Of a stretch of DNA of 64,000 nucleotides, positions 16,586-25,625 are shown one piece after another; position 1 is the first letter of the stretch; each line of letters starts with the position of its first letter. The translations under genes and the position numbers were made by a program. Origin of the DNA: Actinoplanes italicus (GTDB taxonomy: Bacteria; Actinomycetota; Actinomycetes; Mycobacteriales; Micromonosporaceae); contig NZ_PVMZ01000029.1 in the NCBI RefSeq assembly GCF_003001815.1, positions 39,241 to 103,240 of the forward strand. Direction: 5' to 3'. The notes under the pieces were generated by a model. That model worked only from the letters and a program-made list of their open reading frames with translations, did no database searches and was not told where the DNA came from.

Positions 16586-17389
16586 ATGGGACGCACTGCG
16601 CTGGTGACCGGGGCCTCGTCGGGGATCGGGAAGGCTACCGCCGCGGCGCTCGCCGCTCGTGGGTTTCGCGTGCTCGGGACCAGCCGTGACCCGGAGTCGC
16701 TGAAGCCGGAGCAGCGGGCCGACGGTGTCGAGTATCTGCCGCTCGACCTCGGCGACGACGCGTCGATCGAGAGTCTCGCGCCGGCGCTGGCCGGGGTGGA
16801 CGTGCTGATCAACAACGCCGGGGAGAGTCAGTCCGGGCCGATCGAGGAGCTGCCCGGTGAGGCGCTGCGGCGGATCTTTCAGGTCAACGTCCTGGGGCCG
16901 GTACGCCTGACGCAGCTGGCGTTGCCGGGGATGCGTGAGCGTGGCTACGGGCGGGTCGTGATGGTCGGGTCGATGCTGGCGTCGTTCCCGCTGGCGTACC
17001 GGTCGTCCTATGTCGCGTCGAAGGCGGCGATCAAGGGGTTCAGCAACGGGGCACGGCACGAGCTGACGCCGTTCGGGGTCTGGCTGACGACCGTGGAGCC
17101 GGGGTCGATCGCGACCGGGATCAGTGAGCGGCGCACGAAGTACATCGGGGCCGGCTCGCCGTACCGGGAGGACTTCGGGCGGATGCTCGCGGCTCTGGAC
17201 CGTAACGAGCGGGCCGGGATCACGGCGGAGAAGGTGGCGGCGACGATCGTGTCGGCGGTCGAGGCGGCGCGGCCGAAGGCACGGTACGCCGTGGGCAGCA
17301 ACGCTCCGGCGGTGTTCGCGCTGCGGCGGCTGCTGCCGGGCGGTGTCGTCGAGAGGATCGTGCACCGCAGGCACGATCTCAGCCGCTGA
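16586..17389 (+). CDS. Short-chain dehydrogenase/reductase
   Basis: A classical SDR of 267 aa with the cofactor motif TGASSGIG near residue 8, the NNAG motif, the catalytic Ser (MVGSMLAS) and YVASK. The lack of an Asp at the end of strand 2 (LGTSRDP, with Ser-Arg) suggests NADP(H). The substrate is unknown. It ends 11 nt inside the convergent DoxX gene, so the two 3' ends overlap. Confidence 0.88.
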   Translation: MGRTALVTGASSGIGKATAAALAARGFRVLGTSRDPESLKPEQRADGVEYLPLDLGDDASIESLAPALAGVDVLINNAGESQSGPIEELPGEALRRIFQVNVLGPVRLTQLALPGMRERGYGRVVMVGSMLASFPLAYRSSYVASKAAIKGFSNGARHELTPFGVWLTTVEPGSIATGISERRTKYIGAGSPYREDFGRMLAALDRNERAGITAEKVAATIVSAVEAARPKARYAVGSNAPAVFALRRLLPGGVVERIVHRRHDLSR

Positions 17390-17807
17390 CGCGCTGCCGG
17401 TGACGTAGCTCGCGCAGGGTGCCGATCGCCCGGGTCGCGGCGAGGGCCCACAGCACCAGCAGCGGCTGGAAGAACAGGCGGACGAACCGCTTCGTGTCGG
17501 TGTCCAGGCCGAAGCCGTCCTTGTGCTCGAGCCACTGGGCGATGTTGCCCGGGAAGATCACCACGAAGAACAGCGCCGCGATCGCGCCGACGATGCCGCG
17601 TGCCGGCTGTTTCCACACGGTCAGCAGCGCCACGCCGAGGGTGATCTCGACGACGCCGGACGCCAGGACCACGAAGTCGGCGTCGATCGGGAACCAGTCC
17701 GGCACCTGAGCCTGGAACTCGCTGCGGGCCACGGTCAGGTGGGTGATGCCGGCGAACGTCAGGACCGTGCCGAGGAGGGCCTGCCCGAACGCTCTCACGA
17801 TGTTCAT
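17379..17807 (-). CDS. DoxX-like four-helix membrane protein
   Basis: A 142-aa protein with four predicted membrane helices, an N-terminal GQALLGTVLTFAGITHL segment and an EITLGVALL helix, typical of the DoxX/DoxD superfamily. These often act in redox or detoxification modules. The start chosen is ATG 17807 (MNIVRAFGQ); ATG 17813 or the frame extension to 17837 would run into the operator. It is divergent from a TetR regulator 56 bp away, which probably controls it. Confidence 0.8.
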   Translation of the reverse strand: MNIVRAFGQALLGTVLTFAGITHLTVARSEFQAQVPDWFPIDADFVVLASGVVEITLGVALLTVWKQPARGIVGAIAALFFVVIFPGNIAQWLEHKDGFGLDTDTKRFVRLFFQPLLVLWALAATRAIGTLRELRHRQRVSG

Positions 17808-17817
17808 GGATGGCATC

Positions 17818-17841
17818 ATAACTGATGATCTCATCAATTAT
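17818..17841. promoter_or_regulatory. Candidate TetR operator
   Basis: ATAACTGATGA-TC-TCATCAATTAT is a 24-bp inverted repeat with one mismatch between divergent doxX-like and tetR genes, the usual position for TetR autoregulation. It is the most A+T-rich stretch nearby. Confidence 0.65.
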
Positions 17842-17850
17842 GAGGTGGCA

Positions 17851-17856
17851 TAAACT
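17851..17856 (+). promoter_or_regulatory. -10 box for leaderless tetR
   Basis: TAAACT ends 7 nt before ATG 17864 and lies right after the operator. Confidence 0.5.
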
Positions 17857-17863
17857 GGCCGCC

Positions 17864-18469
17864 ATGACGGGGCGACTCGAACGGCGCAAGGCACAGACCC
17901 GCGCCGCGCTCATCGACGCCGCTCGTACGCTGCTGACCAGCCGTGACCCCGCCGGCGTCAGCATCCAGGAGATCACCGACGCGGCCGACGTCGGATTCGG
18001 CAGCTTCTACAACCACTTCCCGTCCAAGCAGGAGCTGTTCGACCTGGCCGTCGCCTCGGTCGCCGACGAGCACCGTGCCCTGATCACGGCGGCCACCGGC
18101 GGGCTCACCGACCCGGCCGAGGCGCTCGCCGTGGCGGTGCGGCTCACCGCCCGCCTCCCGCGCACCCACCCGTCGCTCGCCCGGGTCATCGACCGCGCCG
18201 GGCTGAGCTACCCGGGTGCCTGGCCGATCGGCGACCTACGGCACGCGCACGCGGTCGGGCGGCTCTGCTTCGACGACGCCGAGGTGGCGTTCGCGTGCGT
18301 CAACGGCTCTCTGCTCGGCGTGCTGCGGCTCAACCTGGCGGCCGACGACCCGGGCCTGGTCGATCAGGCCGCGGACCGGCTCGCGGTCAGCCTGTTGCGG
18401 ATGTTCGGGCTGGTCGAGGGGGACGCGCGGAAGGTGGTGGCCCGTCCGCTGCCGGCCGGCCGGCGGTGA
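17864..18469 (+). CDS. TetR-family regulator
   Basis: A 201-aa repressor with an N-terminal helix-turn-helix (RAALIDAARTL ... VSIQEITDAADVGFGSFYNHFPSKQELF) and a helical ligand-binding domain. ATG 17864 is chosen because of the leaderless -10 box; upstream ATGs in the same frame lie within the operator. It probably represses itself and the divergent DoxX-like gene. The last 83 nt overlap the convergent GDSL lipoprotein gene. Confidence 0.88.
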   Translation: MTGRLERRKAQTRAALIDAARTLLTSRDPAGVSIQEITDAADVGFGSFYNHFPSKQELFDLAVASVADEHRALITAATGGLTDPAEALAVAVRLTARLPRTHPSLARVIDRAGLSYPGAWPIGDLRHAHAVGRLCFDDAEVAFACVNGSLLGVLRLNLAADDPGLVDQAADRLAVSLLRMFGLVEGDARKVVARPLPAGRR

Positions 18470-19622
18470 ACCACGACAGGTCGACGGCGTCGGCGATCGC
18501 CTGGAACCCGTCGGCGGACGGGTGCAGGTGATCGCCGGAGTCGTGACGCGGCAGGAAGCGGGTGGGACGGGCGGGATCACGGGTCGCGGCGTCCTGGTCC
18601 AGGACCGCGTCGCAACCGCTGTCCGCGGAGCGCACGAACGCGTTGACCTGGGCCCGGCCCCGCTCGGCCCGCTCGTTGAAGTAACCCGCGCCCTCGAACG
18701 GTGTCAGGGTCGAGCAGATCACCCGCAGGCCCGCGGCGTGCGCCCGGGAGATCAGCTCCCGCAGCGCGGCCACGATCCGGTCCGCGGACGGCGGATCGGC
18801 GGCCCCGAGATCGTTCAGTGGATCGTCGGAGATTATCGCCCATCGGGCGCCCGGCTGCCGGAGCACGTCCCGTTCGAACCGGCTCATGCCGCTCGGGCCG
18901 CGGTCGTCGGCGAGCAGGCGATTCCCGCTGATCCCGGCGTTGAGCACCGCCACCGGCAGACCCGCCGCGCGCAGCCGGTCCGACAGCAGGTCCGGCCAGC
19001 GGCGGTTCGCGCCGGACGCCGAACCCAGCCCGTCGGTGATCGACGCGCCGAACGCCACCACCGCCCCGGCGTCCGACCGCACGTCCAGGCCGGCCAGGAA
19101 GAACCAGCTCGACTCGTTCTTCGGTGCGGTCAGCCGCCCGGCCGACGTCTGATCGCCGGCGGCGACCTGGTTGTGGCGCACCGCGATGGCGTGGCGGGTG
19201 CTCGGGCCGGTCGGTGACGGCAGGTACATGCTGACGGTCACGTCGCCGCCGGCGGGGACGTCGAACGGCACCTCGTCGCTGGTGGCGGTGCCACCCGCGG
19301 GGATCGTGACCGAGGCTGTGCCGCCGAAGGTCACCGGGACGGATCCGCCCAGCCGCACGGCGCCGACCATCAGCGGCCGGTCGCCGAACTCGTTGGTCAA
19401 CCGGAGGCGGGCGATGTCACCGCCGATGCTGGTGTGCACGCTCTGACGCAGCGTGTGGCCGTCGAACGGGCGGCCACCTCCCTCGACAGCCGTGGCCCAG
19501 GTGCCGACCCAGGGCAGCGGCGCGGACGGTGACGGTGACGGCGGTTGTCCCGGCGGTGGCACGGGGGCGGGAGCCGTGCAGCCCGCGGCGAGCAGCAGCA
19601 GAAACACCGCCGCTCGCCGCAT
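18387..19622 (-). CDS. SGNH/GDSL hydrolase lipoprotein
   Basis: An exported esterase-like lipoprotein, 411 aa. The lipobox LLAAGC puts the modified Cys at residue 15, followed by a Pro/Ser-rich linker. A beta-sandwich region precedes the SGNH domain: block I FGASITDG, block II AGISGNR, block III with PLNDLG, and block V DHLHPSADG. All catalytic blocks are there, so it should be active on an ester outside the cell; the substrate is unknown. The C-terminal ~28 residues (Pro/Arg/Ala-rich) come from reading into the antisense of tetR and are probably not functional. Confidence 0.85.
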   Translation of the reverse strand: MRRAAVFLLLLAAGCTAPAPVPPPGQPPSPSPSAPLPWVGTWATAVEGGGRPFDGHTLRQSVHTSIGGDIARLRLTNEFGDRPLMVGAVRLGGSVPVTFGGTASVTIPAGGTATSDEVPFDVPAGGDVTVSMYLPSPTGPSTRHAIAVRHNQVAAGDQTSAGRLTAPKNESSWFFLAGLDVRSDAGAVVAFGASITDGLGSASGANRRWPDLLSDRLRAAGLPVAVLNAGISGNRLLADDRGPSGMSRFERDVLRQPGARWAIISDDPLNDLGAADPPSADRIVAALRELISRAHAAGLRVICSTLTPFEGAGYFNERAERGRAQVNAFVRSADSGCDAVLDQDAATRDPARPTRFLPRHDSGDHLHPSADGFQAIADAVDLSWFTAGRPAADGPPPSARPPRPARTSATG

Positions 19623-19649
19623 GACCTCATCCTGTCATCGGAACGCGGC

Positions 19650-19760
19650 TCAGATGCCGAGCTCGCCCGTGCCGGCGCCGGCCGTGACGATCGACTTCAC
19701 GTTGGCCGCGGTGTCGAGCGTGCAGGCGTACGAGATGGCCTTGACCGTGCCGTTGACCTG
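19650..19760 (-). pseudogene. 3' remnant of an unidentified gene
   Basis: Between two intact genes lies a 36-codon frame ending GTGELGI with a stop. Nearly every third position is G or C and the sequence (VKAISYACTLDTAANVKS) reads like real protein. There is no start codon of its own; upstream the frame passes antisense-free into the histidine-kinase 3' end in another frame. It looks like the tail of a gene whose body was deleted. The family is not recognised. Confidence 0.4.
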
Positions 19761-19773
19761 GGGACGGCGGAGC

Positions 19774-21831
19774 TCAGAGGACGGGGGCGGGGGTGCCGGC
19801 CTCGGTGGCGGCGGGCAGTGCGGTGCGGGGTGTGCAGGGCAGGGAGAGCACGAACATCGCGCCGCGCGGCTGGTTGGGTCGGTACTCGATGGTGCCGCCG
19901 GAGGCTTGGGCCAGGCGGGCCACGAGGTAGAGGCCGAGACCGGTGCCCGGTTTGGTGGTGGCCACACCGGTGTCGGCCCGGGTGAAGCGCTCGAACAGGT
20001 GCGGGACGAACGCGGCCGGTACGCCCTCGCCGTGGTCACCGACCTTGACGAGGACCCGGTCGCGGTCGGGACGGACCGTCACGTTGATCGGCGGGGCTCC
20101 GTACTTGACCGCGTTGGCCAGCAGGTTGCCCAGCAGCAGCGCGAGGTGGACCGGGTCAGCGGTGGCCATCGCCTGGTCCGGGGCGGTGACGGTGACGCCC
20201 TGGGCGGTGTCGTAGCCCTGGGCGGTGACGGCCTGCCGGGCGGCGTGCGCGACGTCGAGCCGGACCGGGCGGGCGGTGAGGGCCCCGGCGTCCAGCTGGG
20301 CGAGCGTGAGGATCTCGCTGACCAGCTGTTCGGCCCGGTGGCCACCGGTGGTCATGCGGCGCAGGTAGTGCCGGCGGGTCTCGTCCGGCATGTCGGTCCA
20401 GTCGTCGAGCAGCATCTCCCCGGCCGAGACGATGGTGGTGAGCGGCTGGCGTACGTCGTGACTGAGCATGGCCATGAAGTCGGCCATCTGCTCGTTGGCG
20501 TGCTCGAGGCGTTCGGCGTGGCGGGCCAGTTCGGCGGCGTCCTCGCGGCGGGCGCGTTCCAGCATGCGGCGTTCGGTCACGTCGATGATCTGCGTGGCGA
20601 AGTACTGGTTGCGGCCCTCCTCGTCGCGCAGCAGACCCGCCGTGATCACCACCTCGACCGGATGGCCGTCGTCGTGGACGTAGCGTTTCTCCATGTCGAA
20701 GCCGTCGATCCGGCCGGACAGGCAGTCGCGGATGCACCGCTGGCAGGATTCCAGGTCGTCGGGGTGGGTGATCTCGGCGAAGTTGACGCCCACCAGCCTG
20801 GCCTCGGAACGGCCGAGCATGTTGCACAGGGCCGGGTTGACCCGCAGGAACCGGCCGTCGAGGTCGGCCACGGCCATGCCGATGCGCGAGTTGTCGAACA
20901 ATTTGCGGAACCGCTGCTCGGTGGAGTGCAGCTCACGGCGGTTGCGGCGGGCCCGGGCGGTGGCCGCGACGACGAGCAGGCCGACGCCGGAGGCAGTGAA
21001 CAGCGCGGCCCGTCCGGCGGCGCGGCTACCGGCGGTGTTGGCGAACAGCACGTCCTCGGGCACGGCGGCCGACAACCGCCACGGGGTGCCCTGCACATGT
21101 AGCGAGGTGTATCGCCACCACTGGTCGCCCGCCCGGTACCGGCCCTCGTCGGCGCCGCGCAGGGCGGCTGACAGGGTGGGCTCCTCGTTGGCCAGCAGGG
21201 CGACGTTCTCGGCACGGTCCTGGTTGGTGGCGACGATGGCGTCCGAGGTGTCCACCAGCTGCACCCGCACCTGGTCCAGGGTGATGGCGTTCTTGAGGTA
21301 ACCGGCGATCGGGCCCTTGCCGACGGCCACCGCGCCGGAGAAGACGCGCAGGCCGTACGGCGTCTCGAACGGCACGGCGAACGCGACGACCGGCAGCCCG
21401 CGCGCGGCCGAGGCCACCACCGGGGAGACCGCGGGCCGGAGGTCGTGCACCGCGGTCCACAGATGCGGGTAACGGTCGGCGAGGGGTTCGCCCAGCAGAG
21501 CCGGGTTCGACGGGATGACCCGCAGAAGCCGGCCCTCGCTGTCGAGCAGCACGGCCGCCGGGTAGCCGAAGCCGCCGACCGAGCGGGTGAAGTCACGCTG
21601 GCTGACGACCTCGTCGGTGAGGAACGCCATGGCCTGGGTGCGTTCCCGCTCGATCAGGTCCTTGACGGTGCTCTCGACCAGGTTGGCGGTCAGGCCGACG
21701 CGGTCGTGGTAGCGGTCGATGACCCCCTGCTTGGTGGTGAGCTCGACCCAGAGGAGCGCGCCCGCGCCGAGGCAGGTCAGTACCAGCCACACCGCGAACG
21801 GCGCGGCCAGGAACCGCAAACCCGTCCGCAT
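19774..21831 (-). CDS. Cache-PAS sensor histidine kinase
   Basis: A 685-aa membrane sensor kinase. Order: TM1 (about 10-30), extracytoplasmic double-Cache region (about 35-270), TM2 (about 272-292), PAS with PAC (about 303-420), HisKA with H458 in MLSHDVRQPL, and HATPase (about 555-665) with N box LLANAVKYG, G1 GDHGEGV and G2 TGLGLYL. No response regulator is adjacent, so it is an orphan kinase here. The start codon is ATG 21831. Next to it, but with its own start, is a soluble Cache protein in the same orientation, 25 nt upstream, which may form one transcript with it and the FadR gene. Confidence 0.88.
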   Translation of the reverse strand: MRTGLRFLAAPFAVWLVLTCLGAGALLWVELTTKQGVIDRYHDRVGLTANLVESTVKDLIERERTQAMAFLTDEVVSQRDFTRSVGGFGYPAAVLLDSEGRLLRVIPSNPALLGEPLADRYPHLWTAVHDLRPAVSPVVASAARGLPVVAFAVPFETPYGLRVFSGAVAVGKGPIAGYLKNAITLDQVRVQLVDTSDAIVATNQDRAENVALLANEEPTLSAALRGADEGRYRAGDQWWRYTSLHVQGTPWRLSAAVPEDVLFANTAGSRAAGRAALFTASGVGLLVVAATARARRNRRELHSTEQRFRKLFDNSRIGMAVADLDGRFLRVNPALCNMLGRSEARLVGVNFAEITHPDDLESCQRCIRDCLSGRIDGFDMEKRYVHDDGHPVEVVITAGLLRDEEGRNQYFATQIIDVTERRMLERARREDAAELARHAERLEHANEQMADFMAMLSHDVRQPLTTIVSAGEMLLDDWTDMPDETRRHYLRRMTTGGHRAEQLVSEILTLAQLDAGALTARPVRLDVAHAARQAVTAQGYDTAQGVTVTAPDQAMATADPVHLALLLGNLLANAVKYGAPPINVTVRPDRDRVLVKVGDHGEGVPAAFVPHLFERFTRADTGVATTKPGTGLGLYLVARLAQASGGTIEYRPNQPRGAMFVLSLPCTPRTALPAATEAGTPAPVL

Positions 21832-21856
21832 ATTTCCGACTATGGCACTGCTTTGC

Positions 21857-22558
21857 CTAGGACCAGGTCAGGACCGTCAAAGGCAGCGTGCCGCACGGCG
21901 TCAGATCGACCCCGCCGGGCAGGGTGAGCGGTGTGTGCTCCAGCAGTGCGGTACGGATCTCGGCGTCCCGGATCAGGGAACCGGCCAGGTGCTGGGCGGT
22001 CGTGCCGGCGACCACCCGGCCGTGCGTGTTGACCAGCGCCGCCGGGCTGCCGACCGCGCGCAGGGCGGGGCGTACCGCGCGTTCGAAGTCGGCCACGAAC
22101 ACGTCCGCGCCGGCGATCCCGGCGAACCGGCCGTCCTCGATGATCGGGACGGTGAAGGTGAGCGCGTACTGCTCGGCGCAGACGTAGTCCACGTACGGGC
22201 CGGTCACGTGGCGGCGGCCGGTGTCGCGGGGGACGGCGAACCACGGCTGGCGGCCCAGGTCGACGAAGGTGTCGCTGGCCGGGTCGAGGTCCAGGACGAG
22301 CTGGGTGCGCTGGGCCGGGTCGGCGCCCATCCACCACTCCAGCTCCTGCGGGCGGCCCGCGGTGATCACCCCGGCGCCGCTGATCAGGCCGCCGAGCGCG
22401 GCGATCACGTGTGGCCGCAGGCCGGCCAGATCACGGTTTCCCTGAAAGCGGCGGCGCAGTTCGTCGGCGGTGGCGAAGGCGTGCTCGGCGATCTGTTCGG
22501 TCAGGGCTGCGGCTGCTGTTTCATGGGTGGTCGTACGTCCCATGGGACCCGCCTTCAC
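21857..22558 (-). CDS. Soluble Cache-domain protein
   Basis: A 233-aa protein with no signal peptide or membrane segment. After an N-terminal helical part, residues about 60-200 resemble a Cache/PDC sensor domain (PWFAVPRDTG ... GPYVDYVC ... YALTFTVPII ... FAGIAGADVFVADFE). Cache domains normally sit outside the cell, so a cytoplasmic stand-alone one is unusual. The GTG start overlaps the FadR stop by 4 nt (GTGA); ATG 22543 is an alternative. The divergent neighbour is a polyamine-type transporter, so an imported amine could be its ligand; this is inference. Confidence 0.65.
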   Translation of the reverse strand: MKAGPMGRTTTHETAAAALTEQIAEHAFATADELRRRFQGNRDLAGLRPHVIAALGGLISGAGVITAGRPQELEWWMGADPAQRTQLVLDLDPASDTFVDLGRQPWFAVPRDTGRRHVTGPYVDYVCAEQYALTFTVPIIEDGRFAGIAGADVFVADFERAVRPALRAVGSPAALVNTHGRVVAGTTAQHLAGSLIRDAEIRTALLEHTPLTLPGGVDLTPCGTLPLTVLTWS

Positions 22559-23277
22559 TGCTCGATCAGCGTCAGGTGCAGGGTGACCAGGCGCTCGACG
22601 GCCTTCTCGATGTGTTCCTCGGTGAGCTGCCGGGCCAGGTCGCCGTCGCCCGCCGCGATGGCGGCCGTGATCGCCCTGTGGTCGGCGTGCGGATCATATG
22701 CGCGGTCGTCGCTCGGGAGAACCGGCGACCACAGCAGTGTTCCCAATTCGGTAGCGAAGCGCACCTCCTCGCGGGCCAGTCGTGCGGACTGTGCGACAGC
22801 TGCCACCTCGAGGTGGTACGCCCGCTCCATCCGGTGCAGCGGACCGGCGACGTCGGCGTCGACCTCCTCGATGCGCAGGATGTCGTCGGCGTCGGCCCGC
22901 TGGGCGGCCAGCCGTGCGGCGGCGCCCGCGATCGCCGCGTAGTGGTCGGTGGTGTCGCGCAGGTTGGGCAGGCTCAGCTCGGCGACGCGGGTGCGCAGCC
23001 CGCCGCCGGACGGGGCACGCACGAAACTGCCGCCGCCACGCCCGCGGCGGGTCTCCACCAGGTTCTTGTGCCGCAGGGCGACCAGGGCTTCGCGGACGGT
23101 CACCCGGGAGACGCCGAACTGCGCGGCCAGGTCGGCCTCGCTGGGCAGCTGTTCGGCGTCGGTGAGCAGCCCGAACGTGATGGCGTCGGTGAGCCGCCGG
23201 ACCACGGTCTCGGCGCGGCTGTGCGGATCCAGCGGTGCGAACACCACGGATCGCCCGCTGGCTCGGCCCGTCTCCAT
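22555..23277 (-). CDS. GntR/FadR-family regulator
   Basis: A 240-aa repressor with an N-terminal winged helix (LPSEADLAAQFGVSRVTVREALVALRHKNLVETRRGRGGG) and an all-helical FCD-type effector domain with His residues suited to metal or carboxylate binding. It is divergent from potADBC across 120 bp and translationally coupled to the Cache protein, so it most likely controls the transporter. Confidence 0.88.
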   Translation of the reverse strand: METGRASGRSVVFAPLDPHSRAETVVRRLTDAITFGLLTDAEQLPSEADLAAQFGVSRVTVREALVALRHKNLVETRRGRGGGSFVRAPSGGGLRTRVAELSLPNLRDTTDHYAAIAGAAARLAAQRADADDILRIEEVDADVAGPLHRMERAYHLEVAAVAQSARLAREEVRFATELGTLLWSPVLPSDDRAYDPHADHRAITAAIAAGDGDLARQLTEEHIEKAVERLVTLHLTLIEQ

Positions 23278-23326
23278 GTCCTTGATTCTTCCGCACGGCT
23301 GTTTACGCGCTGGTTACCGGGCTGTC

Positions 23327-23355
23327 TTGACCTTTAAAGTCTGACGCCATACGTT
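23327..23355 (+). promoter_or_regulatory. potADBC promoter with overlapping operator
   Basis: TTGACC (23327-23332), exactly 17 nt, TACGTT (23350-23355), 43 nt before potA. GACCTTTAAAGTC (23329-23341), an imperfect palindrome GAC..TT.AA..GTC, overlaps the -35 box and is a good candidate binding site for the FadR-type regulator. Confidence 0.6.
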
Positions 23356-23397
23356 TTCGGCACCGCTCTCAGGGACTTCTCAGAAGGTGCTCTCCAC

Positions 23398-24429
23398 GTG
23401 ACCGATTCCTCTGACCCGGCGATCCGGCTCACCGGGCTCCGCAAGTCGTTCGGCGCCGTCGACGCGGTGGCCGGCATCGACCTCGACATCGCCGACGGCG
23501 AGTTCTTCTCGATGCTCGGCCCGTCCGGCTCCGGCAAGACGACCGTGCTGCGGATGATCGCCGGATTCGAGCTGCCCACCGCCGGGACCGTCCATCTCGG
23601 AGGCCGGGACGTCACCCGGCTGGCGCCGTTCGAGCGCGACGTCAACACGGTCTTCCAGGACTACGCGCTGTTCCCGCACATGAGCGTGCTGGAGAACGTC
23701 GAGTACGGGCTGAAGGTTCGCGGCGTCAAACGGGCCGAACGCCGCAGGCGGGCCGAGGAGGCGCTGGCCGGCGTGCGGCTCGAGGGCTTCGGCGCACGCC
23801 GTCCGGCGGCGATGTCCGGCGGGCAGCGGCAACGCGTGGCCCTGGCCCGGGCGCTGGTCAACCGGCCCAAGGTGCTGCTGCTCGACGAACCGCTCGGCGC
23901 GCTCGACCTGAAACTGCGCGAGCAGATGCAGGTGGAGCTCAAGGCCATCCAGCGGGAGGTCGGCATCACCTTCGTCTTCGTCACCCACGACCAGGACGAG
24001 GCCCTCACCATGAGCGACCGGGTCGCGGTCTTCGAAACGGGGCGCATCGCGCAGGTCGGAACACCCGAGGAGGTGTACGAGCGTCCGGCGAGCTCCTTCG
24101 TCGCGGGCTTCGTCGGCACGTCCAACGTGTTCACCGGTGCCGCCGCCGCGGCACTCGTCGGACGGCAGGGCACTTTCTCCGTACGCCCGGAGAAGATCTT
24201 GATCTCTGACGACTCCGGTCCGGAAGGCACCGTCGCCGAGGTCGTCTACGCGGGACCCGTCACCAGGTACGTCGTCGACCTCGACGCGGGCAGTCGTGTC
24301 GTGGTCGTCGCCCAGAACCGCCACAGCGGCGCGCCGCTGGTCGCCCGTGGTCATCGCGTCCGCCTGTCCTGGCACGACGAGCACATCGTCGAGATCCCCT
24401 CTGCAACGAAGGAGACCGCGCATGCGTAG
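23398..24429 (+). CDS. potA: Polyamine-type ABC transporter ATPase
   Basis: A 343-aa ATPase with Walker A GPSGSGKTT, the signature MSGGQRQRVALARAL, Walker B KVLLLDEPLGALD and the switch His in VTHDQDEA, followed by a TOBE regulatory domain (about 270-335). It energises uptake of spermidine/putrescine-like substrates. The start is a GTG. It overlaps the next gene by 8 nt. The assignment to polyamines rests on the PotD-like partner and gene order. Confidence 0.9.
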   Translation: MTDSSDPAIRLTGLRKSFGAVDAVAGIDLDIADGEFFSMLGPSGSGKTTVLRMIAGFELPTAGTVHLGGRDVTRLAPFERDVNTVFQDYALFPHMSVLENVEYGLKVRGVKRAERRRRAEEALAGVRLEGFGARRPAAMSGGQRQRVALARALVNRPKVLLLDEPLGALDLKLREQMQVELKAIQREVGITFVFVTHDQDEALTMSDRVAVFETGRIAQVGTPEEVYERPASSFVAGFVGTSNVFTGAAAAALVGRQGTFSVRPEKILISDDSGPEGTVAEVVYAGPVTRYVVDLDAGSRVVVVAQNRHSGAPLVARGHRVRLSWHDEHIVEIPSATKETAHA

Positions 24430-25624
24430 CGGAAGAATAGTCATGGCGGCGCTGGCCGCCGGGGTGCTCACCCTGGCCGGATGCGGCGATGGCGGATCGA
24501 GTGGGTCCACCGGCTCCGGTCCCGGCGGGCTGTCCGTCCCGAAGATCGACAAGCTGGCGTCGCTCGGTGCCGGTGAGGGCACCGTCAACGTCGTCTCCTG
24601 GGCCGGATACGTCGAGGACGGCAGCACCGACAAGGCCGTCGACTGGGTGACCGGCTTCGAGTCCGAGACCGGCTGCCAGGTCAACAACAAGATCGCCGGT
24701 ACGTCCGACGAGATGGTCGCGCTCATGAAGACCGGCGAGTACGACGTGGTGTCGGCCTCCGGTGACGCGTCGCTGCGGCTGATCTACGGCGGTGACGTCG
24801 CGCCGGTCAACACCGACCTGATCAGCAACTACAAGGACGTCTTCGAGGGGCTCAAGAACCAGCGGTGGAACTCGGTCGACGGCGCCTCCTACGGCGTCCC
24901 GCACGGCCGCGGCGCCAACCTGCTGATGTACCGCACCGACCAGGTGCAGCCGGCGCCCACCTCGTGGAGCGCGGTCTTCGACCCGGCCTCGCCGTTCAAG
25001 GGCAAGATCACCGCGTACGACTCGCCGATCTACATCGCCGACGCGGCGCTCTACCTCATGAAGACCAAACCCGACCTCAAGATCACCAATCCGTACGCCC
25101 TGGACGACACCCAGTTCCAGGCGGCCGTCGACCTGCTCAAGCAGCAGAACGAGCTGATCGGTGAGTACTGGTCCGACTACACCAAGGAGGTCCAGGCGTT
25201 CAAAGCCGGCAACTCGGTGCTCGGCACCACCTGGCAGGTCATCGTCAACCTGACCAAGGCCGACGGCGCGCCCGTCGAGGCGATCCTGCCCAGCGAGGGC
25301 GCCACCGGCTGGTCCGACACCTGGATGATCTCGGCCAAGGCCGCGCACCCGAACTGCGCGTACCTCTGGATGAACCACATCATCTCGCCGAAGGCCAACG
25401 CCGGCGTCGCCGAGTGGTTCGGTGAGGCCCCCTCCAACAAGCTGTCCTGCGCGCAGACCGCGGACAAGAACCACTGCGCCACCTTCCACGCCGAGGACGA
25501 GGAGTACTTCGAGCAGGTCTGGTACTGGACCACCCCGTTGGCGCAGTGCCTCGACGGGCGCACCGACGTGACCTGCAAGGACTACTCGGCCTGGACCCAG
25601 GCCTGGACGACGATCAAGGGATAG
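24422..25624 (+). CDS. potD: PotD-like substrate-binding lipoprotein
   Basis: An extracellular solute-binding protein of 400 aa. Signal peptide with lipobox LTLAGC (Cys21), then a Gly/Ser linker and a type-II periplasmic-binding fold of the spermidine/putrescine group (VNVVSWAGYVEDGS at the mature N-terminus; DVVSASGDASLRLI; GVPHGRGANLLMYR). The frame runs back to 24296, but ATG 24422 has AAGGAG 7 nt upstream. Polyamines or other amines are expected ligands. Confidence 0.88.
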   Translation: MRSGRIVMAALAAGVLTLAGCGDGGSSGSTGSGPGGLSVPKIDKLASLGAGEGTVNVVSWAGYVEDGSTDKAVDWVTGFESETGCQVNNKIAGTSDEMVALMKTGEYDVVSASGDASLRLIYGGDVAPVNTDLISNYKDVFEGLKNQRWNSVDGASYGVPHGRGANLLMYRTDQVQPAPTSWSAVFDPASPFKGKITAYDSPIYIADAALYLMKTKPDLKITNPYALDDTQFQAAVDLLKQQNELIGEYWSDYTKEVQAFKAGNSVLGTTWQVIVNLTKADGAPVEAILPSEGATGWSDTWMISAKAAHPNCAYLWMNHIISPKANAGVAEWFGEAPSNKLSCAQTADKNHCATFHAEDEEYFEQVWYWTTPLAQCLDGRTDVTCKDYSAWTQAWTTIKG

Positions 25625-25625
25625 C

